A DNA stretch of 64,000 nucleotides from Cytophagales bacterium WSM2-2 (lineage in GTDB: Bacteria > Bacteroidota > Bacteroidia > Cytophagales > Cyclobacteriaceae), in NCBI GenBank assembly GCA_015472025.1, contig BNHL01000001.1:5196001-5260000 (forward strand). The letters run 5' to 3'. Below, piece by piece: positions 8,350 through 16,770 of this stretch. The notes under the pieces were generated by a model. That model was given only the letters and a program-made list of their open reading frames with translations, searched no databases and was not told the DNA's origin. The translations under genes and the position numbers were made by a program. How positions within the stretch are numbered: the stretch's first letter is position 1; every line of letters begins with the position of its first letter.

Positions 8350-9204
8350 ATGAAAAAAATTCTTATCCCCGTTGACTTTTCAAAAACATCTGCCGTTGCT
8401 TTTGACGTTGCCTTTGATATAGCTAAAAAAGATGGCGCAGAACTCATCGCCATGACCGTAGTCGAAGATATCACACCTGAATCTTATCGTATCACTGGCG
8501 AATGGCACAAAGCTGACTGGCAAGACAGAATTTTTACATACGAACTATTAAAAAAAGCGAAGGCACAATTGGAGAAATTAGTCAACGATCCCAAATATGC
8601 CGCTGTTAAAATTACTGGTGAACTGCGTGTTGGAAACCCTTACCACGGGATTACCACCATTATTACGGAAAAGAAAGTTGACCTTGTTGTGATGGGAACG
8701 AAAGGCCATACTAAGATTGAAGAAATGGTGATCGGCACCAACACTGAAAAAGTGGTGCGTCTCTCCCGATGCCCGGTTTTGACTGTTCAGAAAAAGCCGT
8801 CATCTACAGAATTCAAAAATATCGTTTACGCTACCGCCATGTCACCAGATGAAGTAGTGTTTTCGAGAATCGTGAAGCGGACGCAGCAAATCTACGATTC
8901 AACGATTCACCTGGTGCGAATCAATACACCATCCAATTTCCAACGCGATCTTGTTTCAAAAAACGAGCTGCAGAAATTTGCTAAAAACCTTGGCCTGAAG
9001 AACTTCACCATCAATGTCTTCAACGACACTTCCGAGGAAGAAGGAATAATCTATTTTGCTGATAGTATCAATGCCGATCTGATTGCGATGGCAACTCATG
9101 GCCGCACTGGCTTTGCACACGTGATTGCCGGAAGCATTGCCGAAGATGTAGTCGGACGCTCCTCAAAAAGGCCTGTACTTACTTTTGTCGTAAAACACAG
9201 GTAA
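8350..9204 (+). CDS. Tandem-domain universal stress protein
   Basis: A 284-residue cytoplasmic protein made of two UspA folds (residues 1-145 and 150-284). Domain 1 starts KKILIPVDFSKTSAVAFDVA and carries VVMGTKGHTKIEEMVIGTNT. Domain 2 has IAMATHGRTGFAHVIAGSIA followed by EDVVGRSSKRPVL, matching the G-x2-G-x9-G-(S/T) ATP-binding signature. Bacteroidota often carry such tandem Usp proteins, induced by stress or low growth. The exact role is unknown. The gene appears monocistronic. Confidence 0.92.
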   Translation: MKKILIPVDFSKTSAVAFDVAFDIAKKDGAELIAMTVVEDITPESYRITGEWHKADWQDRIFTYELLKKAKAQLEKLVNDPKYAAVKITGELRVGNPYHGITTIITEKKVDLVVMGTKGHTKIEEMVIGTNTEKVVRLSRCPVLTVQKKPSSTEFKNIVYATAMSPDEVVFSRIVKRTQQIYDSTIHLVRINTPSNFQRDLVSKNELQKFAKNLGLKNFTINVFNDTSEEEGIIYFADSINADLIAMATHGRTGFAHVIAGSIAEDVVGRSSKRPVLTFVVKHR

Positions 9205-9253
9205 GTTTGAGGCCGTTTTCGCACCTTCACAAATTCACTTAAGTCGTAAATTT

Positions 9254-9294
9254 GTCCATGAACAGGATGCCTCGTTGACACTCTGTTCATGGAC
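9254..9294. repeat. 12-bp perfect inverted repeat upstream of the M23 peptidase gene
   Basis: GTCCATGAACAG (9254-9265) and CTGTTCATGGAC (9283-9294) are perfect reverse complements with a 17-base spacer. No T-run follows, so it does not look like an intrinsic terminator for the upstream usp gene. A TAAATTTG box overlaps its left edge (9247-9254). It may be an operator or a hairpin in the leader of the downstream peptidase gene. Confidence 0.6.
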
Positions 9295-9356
9295 ATGTTC
9301 TATAGGTCCTTTAAGTCTGCACTTGCTTTTTCTATAAAACATCACCGCTGTAGGCC

Positions 9357-10337
9357 ATGGCAAGAATAAAATACTACTACGATACGGAGACGTGTAAATA
9401 CGTCCGCATAAAAACCACTACAGGTGATGTTATCCTGAACGTCCTTGGCATTGTCTCATTGACATTGGCGATGGCCGTGGGGCTGTTGCTCTTGGGTGGA
9501 AACTATTTCGAATCTCCACGCGAGGTGATATTAAAAAATGAGGTAAAGGAAATGGAGTTCTACTATCAAAATATTGAGGTTGAACTCCGCAAACTGGAAA
9601 ATCAATTGGTCAGCATGGAGTACCGTGACGACAACATTTACCGTGCTGTACTCGGGGCTGAGCCTGTCGATAAAAGTATTCGCCAAAGTGGTATCGGAGG
9701 AGCTGACCGCTTTGAAGACATTCGTAGCAAGAACATCAACCATGAAGAGGTGATTATAAAGATGGAGGAAATGCTGGCCAGGCTCAAGCGCAGGGTTTAC
9801 GTAGAATCAAAATCACAAGACGATGTTGTTGCTCTTGCCGAAAATAAGGAGAAGCTGTTTGCAGCTATCCCTGCCATCCAGCCGGTTGCCAATAAGGAGT
9901 TGATCGCTCTCGCGTCCGGTTATGGCCTGCGCATTCACCCGGTCTACAAAGTGCTAAAGATGCATACCGGTGTTGATTTTGCTGCAGCTATCGGTACTCC
10001 AATCTATGCTACTGCCGATGGGACCGTTGATCGCGTGGATGTAAGTTTCAGTGGTTACGGCAAAGTGCTGGAAATCGATCATGGCTATGGCTACCGTACT
10101 CGTTTTGCACATATGCATGGCTTTGCTGTTCAGCATGGGCAACATGTTAAGCGAGGTGACCTGATCGGTTATGTCGGTGACACGGGATTATCGACAGCAC
10201 CTCACTTGCATTACGAAGTATTTGTGAATGGCGTTTGCGTTAACCCGGTGCACTATTTCTTCAACGACCTGAATCCTGCCGAATACGAGAAGATCATAGA
10301 ACTCGCCTCCATCGAAAACCAATCACTCGGGATGTAA
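9357..10337 (+). CDS. M23-family (LytM-type) peptidase, membrane anchored
   Basis: A 326-residue metallopeptidase-fold protein. A single membrane segment (about residues 30-50) is followed by a coiled-coil stalk (about 58-170), then the LytM domain (180-310). The zinc-site residues are present: H203-T-G-V-D207 and H283-L-H285-Y-E; RIHPV at the front of the domain supplies another His. It should face the periplasm and cut peptidoglycan cross-bridges, or, if inactive, regulate amidases in the manner of EnvC. The retained ligands favour activity. This coiled-coil plus M23 layout is widespread in Bacteroidota. Confidence 0.92.
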   Translation: MARIKYYYDTETCKYVRIKTTTGDVILNVLGIVSLTLAMAVGLLLLGGNYFESPREVILKNEVKEMEFYYQNIEVELRKLENQLVSMEYRDDNIYRAVLGAEPVDKSIRQSGIGGADRFEDIRSKNINHEEVIIKMEEMLARLKRRVYVESKSQDDVVALAENKEKLFAAIPAIQPVANKELIALASGYGLRIHPVYKVLKMHTGVDFAAAIGTPIYATADGTVDRVDVSFSGYGKVLEIDHGYGYRTRFAHMHGFAVQHGQHVKRGDLIGYVGDTGLSTAPHLHYEVFVNGVCVNPVHYFFNDLNPAEYEKIIELASIENQSLGM

Positions 10338-10365
10338 AATTTCGGTCCCCGAGATCGTCATTTTG

Positions 10366-10389
10366 AATTTGTAATTAGTAATTTGTAAT
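10366..10389 (+). repeat. Short direct repeat (14-bp period) in an intergenic spacer
   Basis: AATTTGTAAT occurs at 10366-10375 and again at 10380-10389, separated by TAGT. It is the longest visible part of an AT-rich spacer upstream of the outer-membrane protein gene. It resembles the degenerate word repeats seen in other intergenic regions of this window. Confidence 0.6.
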
Positions 10390-10400
10390 CTGATTATACT

Positions 10401-11354
10401 ATGGATTACTGGAAATTTCTGTTTTTAATTGGCTTTGCTTTAATCAGTCAGACATTATCCGCTCAAGGGTGTAGCGATGCAGGCTTTTGTACCATGGGTG
10501 CAATGAAACCAGACCAGCCTTACAATAAGAAAGTGGCCGTGAAACTCCGTTCGATGGACATCAGTTTTTATCGCGGTGAGACAACGCTCACCCCCATTGT
10601 CTATGTGGCTACCGCTGATTTGAGTTTTAGTGTTGGAAAGAAAAGCACGTTTCAGGTCAAGATTCCTTTTCAGCATGTGGAAGGTCGCCTGGCCAAAACT
10701 TCCTCCATAAGCGACTTGTCCCTTTGTTTTACCCGGAATATTTACTCCTCCGATCAGTTTGATATAAACCTCTCCTTTGGCGGAAAAATCCCGACCAACA
10801 ATTCAGATCTCAAAGCCGATGATGGAAATGCACTGCCAATGTATTATCAGACAAGTTTGGGTACATGGGATTTGATTTCGGGAATTTCCCTGATCAACAG
10901 GCGCTGGCTGATTGCCACAGGTATCCAGGTTCCGCTCAACCAAAACAAAAATAATTTTGACTGGCATCGCTGGGTGACCAATGACCCTGATGAATTCGCC
11001 TACATCCAGGAATATGCAAATGCAACTGCGTTAAAGCGAGGAATCGATGTGATGCTTCGTGTCGAAAGAAATTTTCGCTTCTCGCGATTTAATTTTTCAG
11101 CCGGTCTGCTTCCAATTTACAGAATCACTCCAGACGTCTATACCAATGTCGCAGGTGACCGTTCATCTTACAATGCCAGAGGAGACAAGGCAGAAGGACT
11201 CGCCTTATCGTGGATAGCCACAGCTGGCTATAGCTTTAACGTCAAATCAGGAATCAAACTCCTGGTAGGTCATAAAATGGAGCAACGTGAATTCAGCCCG
11301 GATGGGTTAACGCGTGAACTGGTTACCTCACTCACCTATAGCTACCGATTCTGA
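10401..11354 (+). CDS. Predicted outer-membrane beta-barrel protein coupled to the CHAT gene
   Basis: A 317-residue exported protein. The signal peptide ends at LSAQ (residue 22). The mature N-terminus is cysteine-bearing (GCSDAGFCTMGAM). The rest alternates polar and aromatic or hydrophobic residues like an outer-membrane barrel and ends in Y-S-Y-R-F, a typical C-terminal aromatic. Its stop codon shares one base with the ATG of the CHAT/TPR gene (TGATG), so translation is coupled. No enzyme motif is seen. The function is unknown; the pairing suggests that it anchors, exports or is processed by the CHAT protein. Confidence 0.8.
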   Translation: MDYWKFLFLIGFALISQTLSAQGCSDAGFCTMGAMKPDQPYNKKVAVKLRSMDISFYRGETTLTPIVYVATADLSFSVGKKSTFQVKIPFQHVEGRLAKTSSISDLSLCFTRNIYSSDQFDINLSFGGKIPTNNSDLKADDGNALPMYYQTSLGTWDLISGISLINRRWLIATGIQVPLNQNKNNFDWHRWVTNDPDEFAYIQEYANATALKRGIDVMLRVERNFRFSRFNFSAGLLPIYRITPDVYTNVAGDRSSYNARGDKAEGLALSWIATAGYSFNVKSGIKLLVGHKMEQREFSPDGLTRELVTSLTYSYRF

Positions 11355-13987
11355 TGAGGTATCTTATCACCTTCTGCCTACTCCTTGCCGTCATCGAAAT
11401 TTCGGCTCAGTCGATCGAGAGAAAAATCGATTCTCTAATTGCTCGCGCAGACTACAACGTTGCGCTTAGCTTGATTCGTCTTCAAAAGAATAGGTCAACC
11501 GTACTTTTCAACAAAGAGGCTGAGGTACTCATAGCCCAGGGAAATCTTACCGAAGCAGAGTCCGTTCTTTCAAAAGTAAGTCCAAGCGATGCTTTTGGTA
11601 AAGCCATCACGCAAAACAGTTTTGGCTATCTCAATATGCTCAAAGGGCGTGGTGATCTTGCCCAGGATTATTTTGAACAGGCACGTGACACTTTCAAACA
11701 ATTAGGTAAAGAGAGTTCAAAAGAAGCAGCATTGAATTTTTCAAATTTGAGCCTTCTCTTTTGGAGTGAAGGTAAATTCGGACAAGCTGAAGAAAACGGA
11801 TTGCTGGCACTCCAGTTGCGCCAGAGCATCTTTGGCAATGAAAGTGAAGAATCTGCCGCCTCATTAAATAACCTCGGACTTGTTTACGGAGGAGTTGATG
11901 CTGATAAGGCTTTGGACTATTACGAGAAAGCTAAAGCCATTTATGAAAAGATCTACGGAAGCGAGCATCCGAAAATTGCAGTAGCCAATACAAACATTGG
12001 GTTGATGTATTTTAACCTGAAACTGTTTGGAGACGCAATCAACAATTTTGAAAGCGCCCAGGCTATCTGGAAAAAAACGTACCCCAACGGCCATCCCAAT
12101 GAGGCGTTGGTGATCATGAACCTGGGGCGCACTTATACCCAGATGAAAAACACCAAAGCTGCGTTAGAGTATTACGCTAAAGCGCTTGCGATTTTCAAAA
12201 AAAGCTATGGGGACAAGCACCCGGATATCGCTGTTCTTTATAACCAGGTAGCCTACATCAAACTTGTGGATGAACGGTTTGATGAAGCCATTGCCGACAT
12301 CCAGAAAGCGCTTTGCGCCAACTCTCCATCATTCAATAATTTGTCATCAGAAAAAAATCCGGGCACCAGGAACTTTTATAATGGCAAGCAGCTCCTCTAT
12401 TCTCTGCGGCTTAAGGCTCAGGCTCTTGAATCGAAGTACTATGGTAAGTCGCTCAAGCTACAGGAATTGAAACTCGCTTTGAACACGTTGCAGTCCTGCG
12501 ATACATTGATCGATAACATTCGCCACAACAGCACCAATGAAAATGACAAAATAGAACTGGGTTCGATCGCTAACGAAGCTTACGAAGACGGAGTTCGAAT
12601 TGCTCATACCATTAGCGAGTTAATTCTGAAAGGAAGACCTTACCGGGAGGTCGCTTTTTATTTTGCTGAAAAAAGTAAATCAGCGGTACTGCAGGAATCC
12701 ATTGCCGATGCACAAGCTAAATCATTCGCTGGTATTCCGCAGGAAATGATCGAGGAAGAAAAAATCAAAAAATCGACCATCGCGCTCCTGGCTCAAAAAT
12801 TGTCTGAGAAACCTGATGCCAGTGAAGAGAAGTATCTACGGTCGGCACTATTTGACAGCAACATCGACTATGAAAAATTTATCAAGAAACTCGAAAAGGA
12901 CTATCCTGCATATTACAATTTGAAATTTAGTTCCGCTGTAGCATCCGTACAGCAAATGCAAAAAGAAATAAAACCAGCACAGGCTGTGCTTAGTTTCTTT
13001 CTGGCAGAAAAGAGCCGAAAAATATACCAATTCGTTATTACCAAGAAGAGTTTCAAGGTTCGTGCTTTTTCACTCCCTGACAATTTCGATCGCTTCATCA
13101 AAGGCTTTATTAACAGCCTTCTCTATAGCACATTTGAGACGTATCAAAAGACACAGTCACTCACCAAAGTCCTGAAACCGCGACTTCCGGCCTCTGTGAA
13201 GAGCGTGGTTATCATCCCATCCGGGAAACTCGGATCAGTACCATTCGAGGCATTGCCTCTAAAAAAAGTCAAAGGTGATGACTTCAATAAGGTCTCATTT
13301 TTTATAGACCGGTGGGCTATCAGTTATGAGTTTGCGGCCGGGCTGATGCTGCAAAAAGGGAAAGAAAAAAATCAAGTGCGCCAAAACAATATTTTCCTCT
13401 TTGCACCTGTCCGCTTCGGAAATCAAAACCTGAACGACCTTCCGGGAAGTGAGCAAGAAGTGAAAGCCATCTCTAATCTCTTTCAGGGAAAATCAAAAGT
13501 AGCAACCTTTGCCGAAGCAAATGAGACAATATTAAAATCGAAAGAGCTCGAAGGCTACACCTATGTTCACCTTGCAACACATGGAATTGTTGACTCCGAA
13601 GATCCATCGCAGTCGCAGATTTTCCTGAATGGAAATGGTTCGGAGGATGGCAACCTGTTTTGCCGGGAGATTTATAACCTGAACATCGGGGCTGACCTCG
13701 TTGTCTTGTCTGCATGCGAAACAGGCCTCGGAAAATTTTCTAAAGGAGAAGGCGTGATCGGTTTATCCCGCGCGCTTACGTATGCCGGGGCCAATAACCT
13801 CATTGTCTCTTTCTGGAAAGTATCAGATGAATCAACTGCGGAATTGATGATTGGATTTTATAAACATCTCCAGGAAAATAAATCACAAGATTTCAGTACT
13901 GCTATCCGTCAAGCCAAAATTGATATTAAAAAAGGAAAGTTCGCCTCGCCTTATTACTGGGCTCCTTTTGTTTTGATCGGAAAATAA
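11354..13987 (+). CDS. Exported TPR-CHAT domain protein (caspase-like protease fold)
   Basis: An 877-residue protein. The signal peptide (residues 1-18, ending ISAQ) predicts export, which is notable because many CHAT proteins are cytosolic. Tetratricopeptide repeats fill about residues 60-330 (for example LNNLGLVYGGVDADKALDYY, and the block ending AALEYYAKALAIFKKSYGDK). A helical linker (340-560) precedes the CHAT domain at about 590-877. The clan CD dyad is visible: H743 in HLATHG and C788 in LSACETG, with the conserved GVIGLSRALTYAGANNLIVS followed by FWKV. CHAT is related to caspases and separase. It is coupled to the upstream barrel gene. The substrate is unknown. Confidence 0.93.
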   Translation: MRYLITFCLLLAVIEISAQSIERKIDSLIARADYNVALSLIRLQKNRSTVLFNKEAEVLIAQGNLTEAESVLSKVSPSDAFGKAITQNSFGYLNMLKGRGDLAQDYFEQARDTFKQLGKESSKEAALNFSNLSLLFWSEGKFGQAEENGLLALQLRQSIFGNESEESAASLNNLGLVYGGVDADKALDYYEKAKAIYEKIYGSEHPKIAVANTNIGLMYFNLKLFGDAINNFESAQAIWKKTYPNGHPNEALVIMNLGRTYTQMKNTKAALEYYAKALAIFKKSYGDKHPDIAVLYNQVAYIKLVDERFDEAIADIQKALCANSPSFNNLSSEKNPGTRNFYNGKQLLYSLRLKAQALESKYYGKSLKLQELKLALNTLQSCDTLIDNIRHNSTNENDKIELGSIANEAYEDGVRIAHTISELILKGRPYREVAFYFAEKSKSAVLQESIADAQAKSFAGIPQEMIEEEKIKKSTIALLAQKLSEKPDASEEKYLRSALFDSNIDYEKFIKKLEKDYPAYYNLKFSSAVASVQQMQKEIKPAQAVLSFFLAEKSRKIYQFVITKKSFKVRAFSLPDNFDRFIKGFINSLLYSTFETYQKTQSLTKVLKPRLPASVKSVVIIPSGKLGSVPFEALPLKKVKGDDFNKVSFFIDRWAISYEFAAGLMLQKGKEKNQVRQNNIFLFAPVRFGNQNLNDLPGSEQEVKAISNLFQGKSKVATFAEANETILKSKELEGYTYVHLATHGIVDSEDPSQSQIFLNGNGSEDGNLFCREIYNLNIGADLVVLSACETGLGKFSKGEGVIGLSRALTYAGANNLIVSFWKVSDESTAELMIGFYKHLQENKSQDFSTAIRQAKIDIKKGKFASPYYWAPFVLIGK

Positions 13988-14017
13988 TTCGACCTATTTT
14001 CATAAAAAATCACTTTT

Positions 14018-14545
14018 ATGAAAAGACTATTTACTTTGATGATCGCCCTGTTTGCGGTAATGACTTTTGCCAAAGCTCAGGATCAAGCTTCATTAGACCA
14101 GGCTGTCAAAGACTGGGAAAGAGCGAAAGCTTACATTCAAGAGTACATGGATGCAATGCCGGAAGAAGGCTATGCTTTTAAACCTACTCCTGAAATGCGT
14201 TCGTTTGCAGAGCAATTCCTTCACATTGCTGATGCAAATTTCGGATTTGCCGCGACTATCTCCGGAACGAAAAGCCCTCTGGGTGATGCTTCTGCAGAAA
14301 AAACAGGTGAAAAAACAAAAGCCGCGACCATGAAAACACTCAATGACAGCTATGATTTTGTTCTGGCTGCTTTAAAAGGATTGTCTGCTGACAAATACCG
14401 CGAGAGTATCAACTTCTTCAAAATGAATATGACCAGGGCCGTGGTAATGGGCAAATGCTTCGAGCATCAGGCACACCATCGCGGTCAGTCAACAGTTTAT
14501 TTACGATTGAAAGGGGTTAAGCCTCCCGCTGAAAAACTCTTCTAA
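14018..14545 (+). CDS. Exported DinB-family protein
   Basis: A 175-residue protein with a signal peptide ending AKAQ (residue 20). The mature part is a four-helix DinB/YfiT-like fold. The three-His metal site is suggested by H in QFLHIADANFGF and the H-Q-A-H-H-R-G-Q segment near residue 155. DinB-like proteins include bacillithiol or mycothiol-dependent thiol transferases and many proteins of unknown function. The exported version is common in Bacteroidota. It is followed directly by a terminator hairpin. Confidence 0.88.
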   Translation: MKRLFTLMIALFAVMTFAKAQDQASLDQAVKDWERAKAYIQEYMDAMPEEGYAFKPTPEMRSFAEQFLHIADANFGFAATISGTKSPLGDASAEKTGEKTKAATMKTLNDSYDFVLAALKGLSADKYRESINFFKMNMTRAVVMGKCFEHQAHHRGQSTVYLRLKGVKPPAEKLF

Positions 14546-14554
14546 AAATTTGCG

Positions 14555-14586
14555 AAGGCGGGATAATCTCCGCCTTTATTTTTTAA
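14555..14586 (+). terminator. Rho-independent terminator after the DinB gene
   Basis: AAGGCGG (14555-14561) pairs with CCGCCTT (14570-14576) around an 8-base loop, followed by TATTTTTTAA. It ends only a few bases before the ATG of the PHP phosphoesterase at 14589, so that gene must be served by read-through or by a promoter overlapping this element. Confidence 0.8.
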
Positions 14587-14588
14587 TC

Positions 14589-15437
14589 ATGTGGTTCAAC
14601 TATCATACCCACAGTACCTACTGCGATGGCAAGTCTTCATTGGCTGAAGTATTGACGAAAGCCAAGGATTTAAATATTGGCAGCTTAGGTTTCTCTTCAC
14701 ATGCTCCTCTTCCATTTGATTGCAAATGGTGCATGAAACAGGAACGGCTGAACGCATACCTTGACGAAATAAATGGATTCCGCAAATTCAAGGAAATTGA
14801 AATCTACGCGGGGCTGGAAATCGATTTCGTTCCGGGAATAGTAGGCCTTCACCATTTTGCTGACCGGTTAGACTATACGATCGGCTCAATTCATTTTGTT
14901 GAAAAATTCGAAAATGGGACTCCGTGGGAAATAGATGGTCCGCACACTTCCTTCCTTGAAGGCTTTGAAAAAATTTTCAAAGGCAATATCAAAGATGTTA
15001 TGGCACGGTATCTTGAACTTACCCGGGAGATGGTGAACACCTCTCCCCCATCAGTGGTTGGTCACCTCGATAAAATCAAAATCCAGAATATTGACAACAA
15101 GTTCTTTCATGAAAGTGATTCCTGGTACAAAGATGAGATACGGAAGACCATTGATGCCGTGAGTCGTTCGGGTTGCATTGTAGAAGTCAACACTCGTGGT
15201 ATCTATCAAAAAAAATCCACTGAGACGTATCCGAGTCCCTGGATTCTGAAAATGATCCATGAAAAAAATATTCCCATTACGCTCAGTTCAGACGCGCATC
15301 ATCCGGATGACCTGATCAATCAGTTCCTTGAGACCTCCGTCATATTAAAGCAAATTGGATTCAGGGAAATTTTTACTTTGCATGACGGTCAATGGAAACC
15401 TTTTGAATACACCATGAATGGAATTAAAAGAAAATGA
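14589..15437 (+). CDS. PHP-domain phosphoesterase (histidinol-phosphatase-like)
   Basis: 282 residues from the ATG at 14589; an upstream in-frame start would lie inside the terminator hairpin. The PHP-domain metal motifs are present: H6-T-H8 with C12-D13-G14 in the first motif, SSHAP in the second, GSIHF in the middle, GHLDK and SSDAHHPDD at the end. It is the size of HisK/HisJ histidinol phosphatases, but there are no his genes nearby, so another phosphomonoester is possible. It overlaps the DUF5690 gene by 20 bases. Confidence 0.88.
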   Translation: MWFNYHTHSTYCDGKSSLAEVLTKAKDLNIGSLGFSSHAPLPFDCKWCMKQERLNAYLDEINGFRKFKEIEIYAGLEIDFVPGIVGLHHFADRLDYTIGSIHFVEKFENGTPWEIDGPHTSFLEGFEKIFKGNIKDVMARYLELTREMVNTSPPSVVGHLDKIKIQNIDNKFFHESDSWYKDEIRKTIDAVSRSGCIVEVNTRGIYQKKSTETYPSPWILKMIHEKNIPITLSSDAHHPDDLINQFLETSVILKQIGFREIFTLHDGQWKPFEYTMNGIKRK

Positions 15438-16722
15438 GCACCCGATAACATCCTGGCTAAGGAATGCCAGTTTGTTCAATTTTTCACTTTATGCCTCTGT
15501 TGTTTCATTTTGCCTCTACACTTGTATTTTTTCTTTGCGGAAGACCTTTGGAGTTGCGACCTATGAAGGGCTTTCATATTTGGGTCTTGATTACAAAGGA
15601 TGGATGGTCATTTTCCAGGTGGTCGGCTACCTGATTTCCAAATTCATCGGCATCAAAATCGGTTCCGAATTAAAGTCAAAACATCGTGCTAAAGGGATAT
15701 TGCTTATGGTGAGCATTGCTTCCGTGTCGTGGCTTTTCTTCGCCATTACGCCCCGGCCTTATAATCTCGTATTTCTCTTTTTCAATGGACTTCCTCTGGG
15801 AATGGTGTGGAGCCTGGTCTTCAGTTATCTTGAAGGACGCAGGACAACCGAAGTGCTTGGTGCAAGCCTGTCGGTAAGCTTTATCTTCTCTGCTGGTTTC
15901 AGTAAGACCATTGGCGGCCTGGTTATGCGCGACTGGGGTGTCAGTGAATTTTGGATGCCCTTCCTCTCGGCTTGCTTATTCTTCGGTCCGCTCGTGATCT
16001 TCCTTTGGTTAGTCGACAAGCTTCCCCCACCAAGCTCGGCAGACGAATCCCTTCGTGCCAAAAGGCTGCCCATGAGTGGCGCTGAACGACTGGCATTTAT
16101 AAAGACGTTTGGCCCAGGGCTTGTGTTACTAATTTTGTCTTACGCACTACTCACTGCTTTCCGTGATTTCAGGGACAATTTTTCTGCTGAGATCTGGAAG
16201 TCGTTGAATTACGGCAGCAAGCCGTCCGTGTTCGCCCAAACGGAAACGCCAATATCAATCATCGTTCTCGCTTCAATTGCCGTCTTGATGGTTGTAAAGG
16301 ATAATCGAAGGGCATTGTTCATCAATCATGTGATGGTATTGGGAGGCATGATCCTGGTTGGGTTTAGCACTTTCGCGTTTGAGAAGAATTGGCTAACCCC
16401 GATTCAGTGGATGACCATGGTAGGTATGGGATTGTATTTTGGCTATATCCAGTTCAACAGCATCTTTTTCGATCGCATGCTGGCCGCATTTAAATACACG
16501 GGAACCGTGGCATTCCTTATCAACCTGGCTGATTCATTCGGATATATCGGCAGTGTCATGGTGCTTTTCTACAAATATTTTGGGCAGGCTAACCTTAGCT
16601 GGTTGAGTTTTTTCATCACCAGCGGTTACGTCCTTTCAGTTTCGGGAACCATCCTGATGCTCATGTCGCTGATCTATTTCTATCGCAAACTCGGGAGCTG
16701 GAATTCAGAAACCATTAAATAA
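15418..16722 (+). CDS. DUF5690-family, MFS-like multi-pass membrane protein
   Basis: A 434-residue protein with about 12 hydrophobic segments. The opening block ITSWLRNASLFNFSLYASVV and SLRKTFGVATYEGLSYLGLD followed by YKGWM resemble the DUF5690 family, distantly like major facilitator transporters. There is a large loop with charged residues near 200-220. The 20-base overlap with the PHP phosphoesterase suggests that the two work together, for example dephosphorylation linked to transport of the product. That role is an inference. Confidence 0.8.
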   Translation: MELKENEHPITSWLRNASLFNFSLYASVVSFCLYTCIFSLRKTFGVATYEGLSYLGLDYKGWMVIFQVVGYLISKFIGIKIGSELKSKHRAKGILLMVSIASVSWLFFAITPRPYNLVFLFFNGLPLGMVWSLVFSYLEGRRTTEVLGASLSVSFIFSAGFSKTIGGLVMRDWGVSEFWMPFLSACLFFGPLVIFLWLVDKLPPPSSADESLRAKRLPMSGAERLAFIKTFGPGLVLLILSYALLTAFRDFRDNFSAEIWKSLNYGSKPSVFAQTETPISIIVLASIAVLMVVKDNRRALFINHVMVLGGMILVGFSTFAFEKNWLTPIQWMTMVGMGLYFGYIQFNSIFFDRMLAAFKYTGTVAFLINLADSFGYIGSVMVLFYKYFGQANLSWLSFFITSGYVLSVSGTILMLMSLIYFYRKLGSWNSETIK

Positions 16723-16726
16723 AAAA

Positions 16727-16749
16727 AATCCGGGATGGCCCGGATTCTT
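16727..16749. terminator. Strong bidirectional terminator
   Basis: AATCCGGG (16727-16734) pairs perfectly with CCCGGATT (16739-16746) around a 4-base loop. A run of eight A lies on the left and CTTT on the right, so it works best for the minus-strand Kelch operon but can also stop plus-strand transcription after the DUF5690 gene. Confidence 0.85.
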
Positions 16750-16770
16750 TATCAAATTCAGTTTGCTCGA

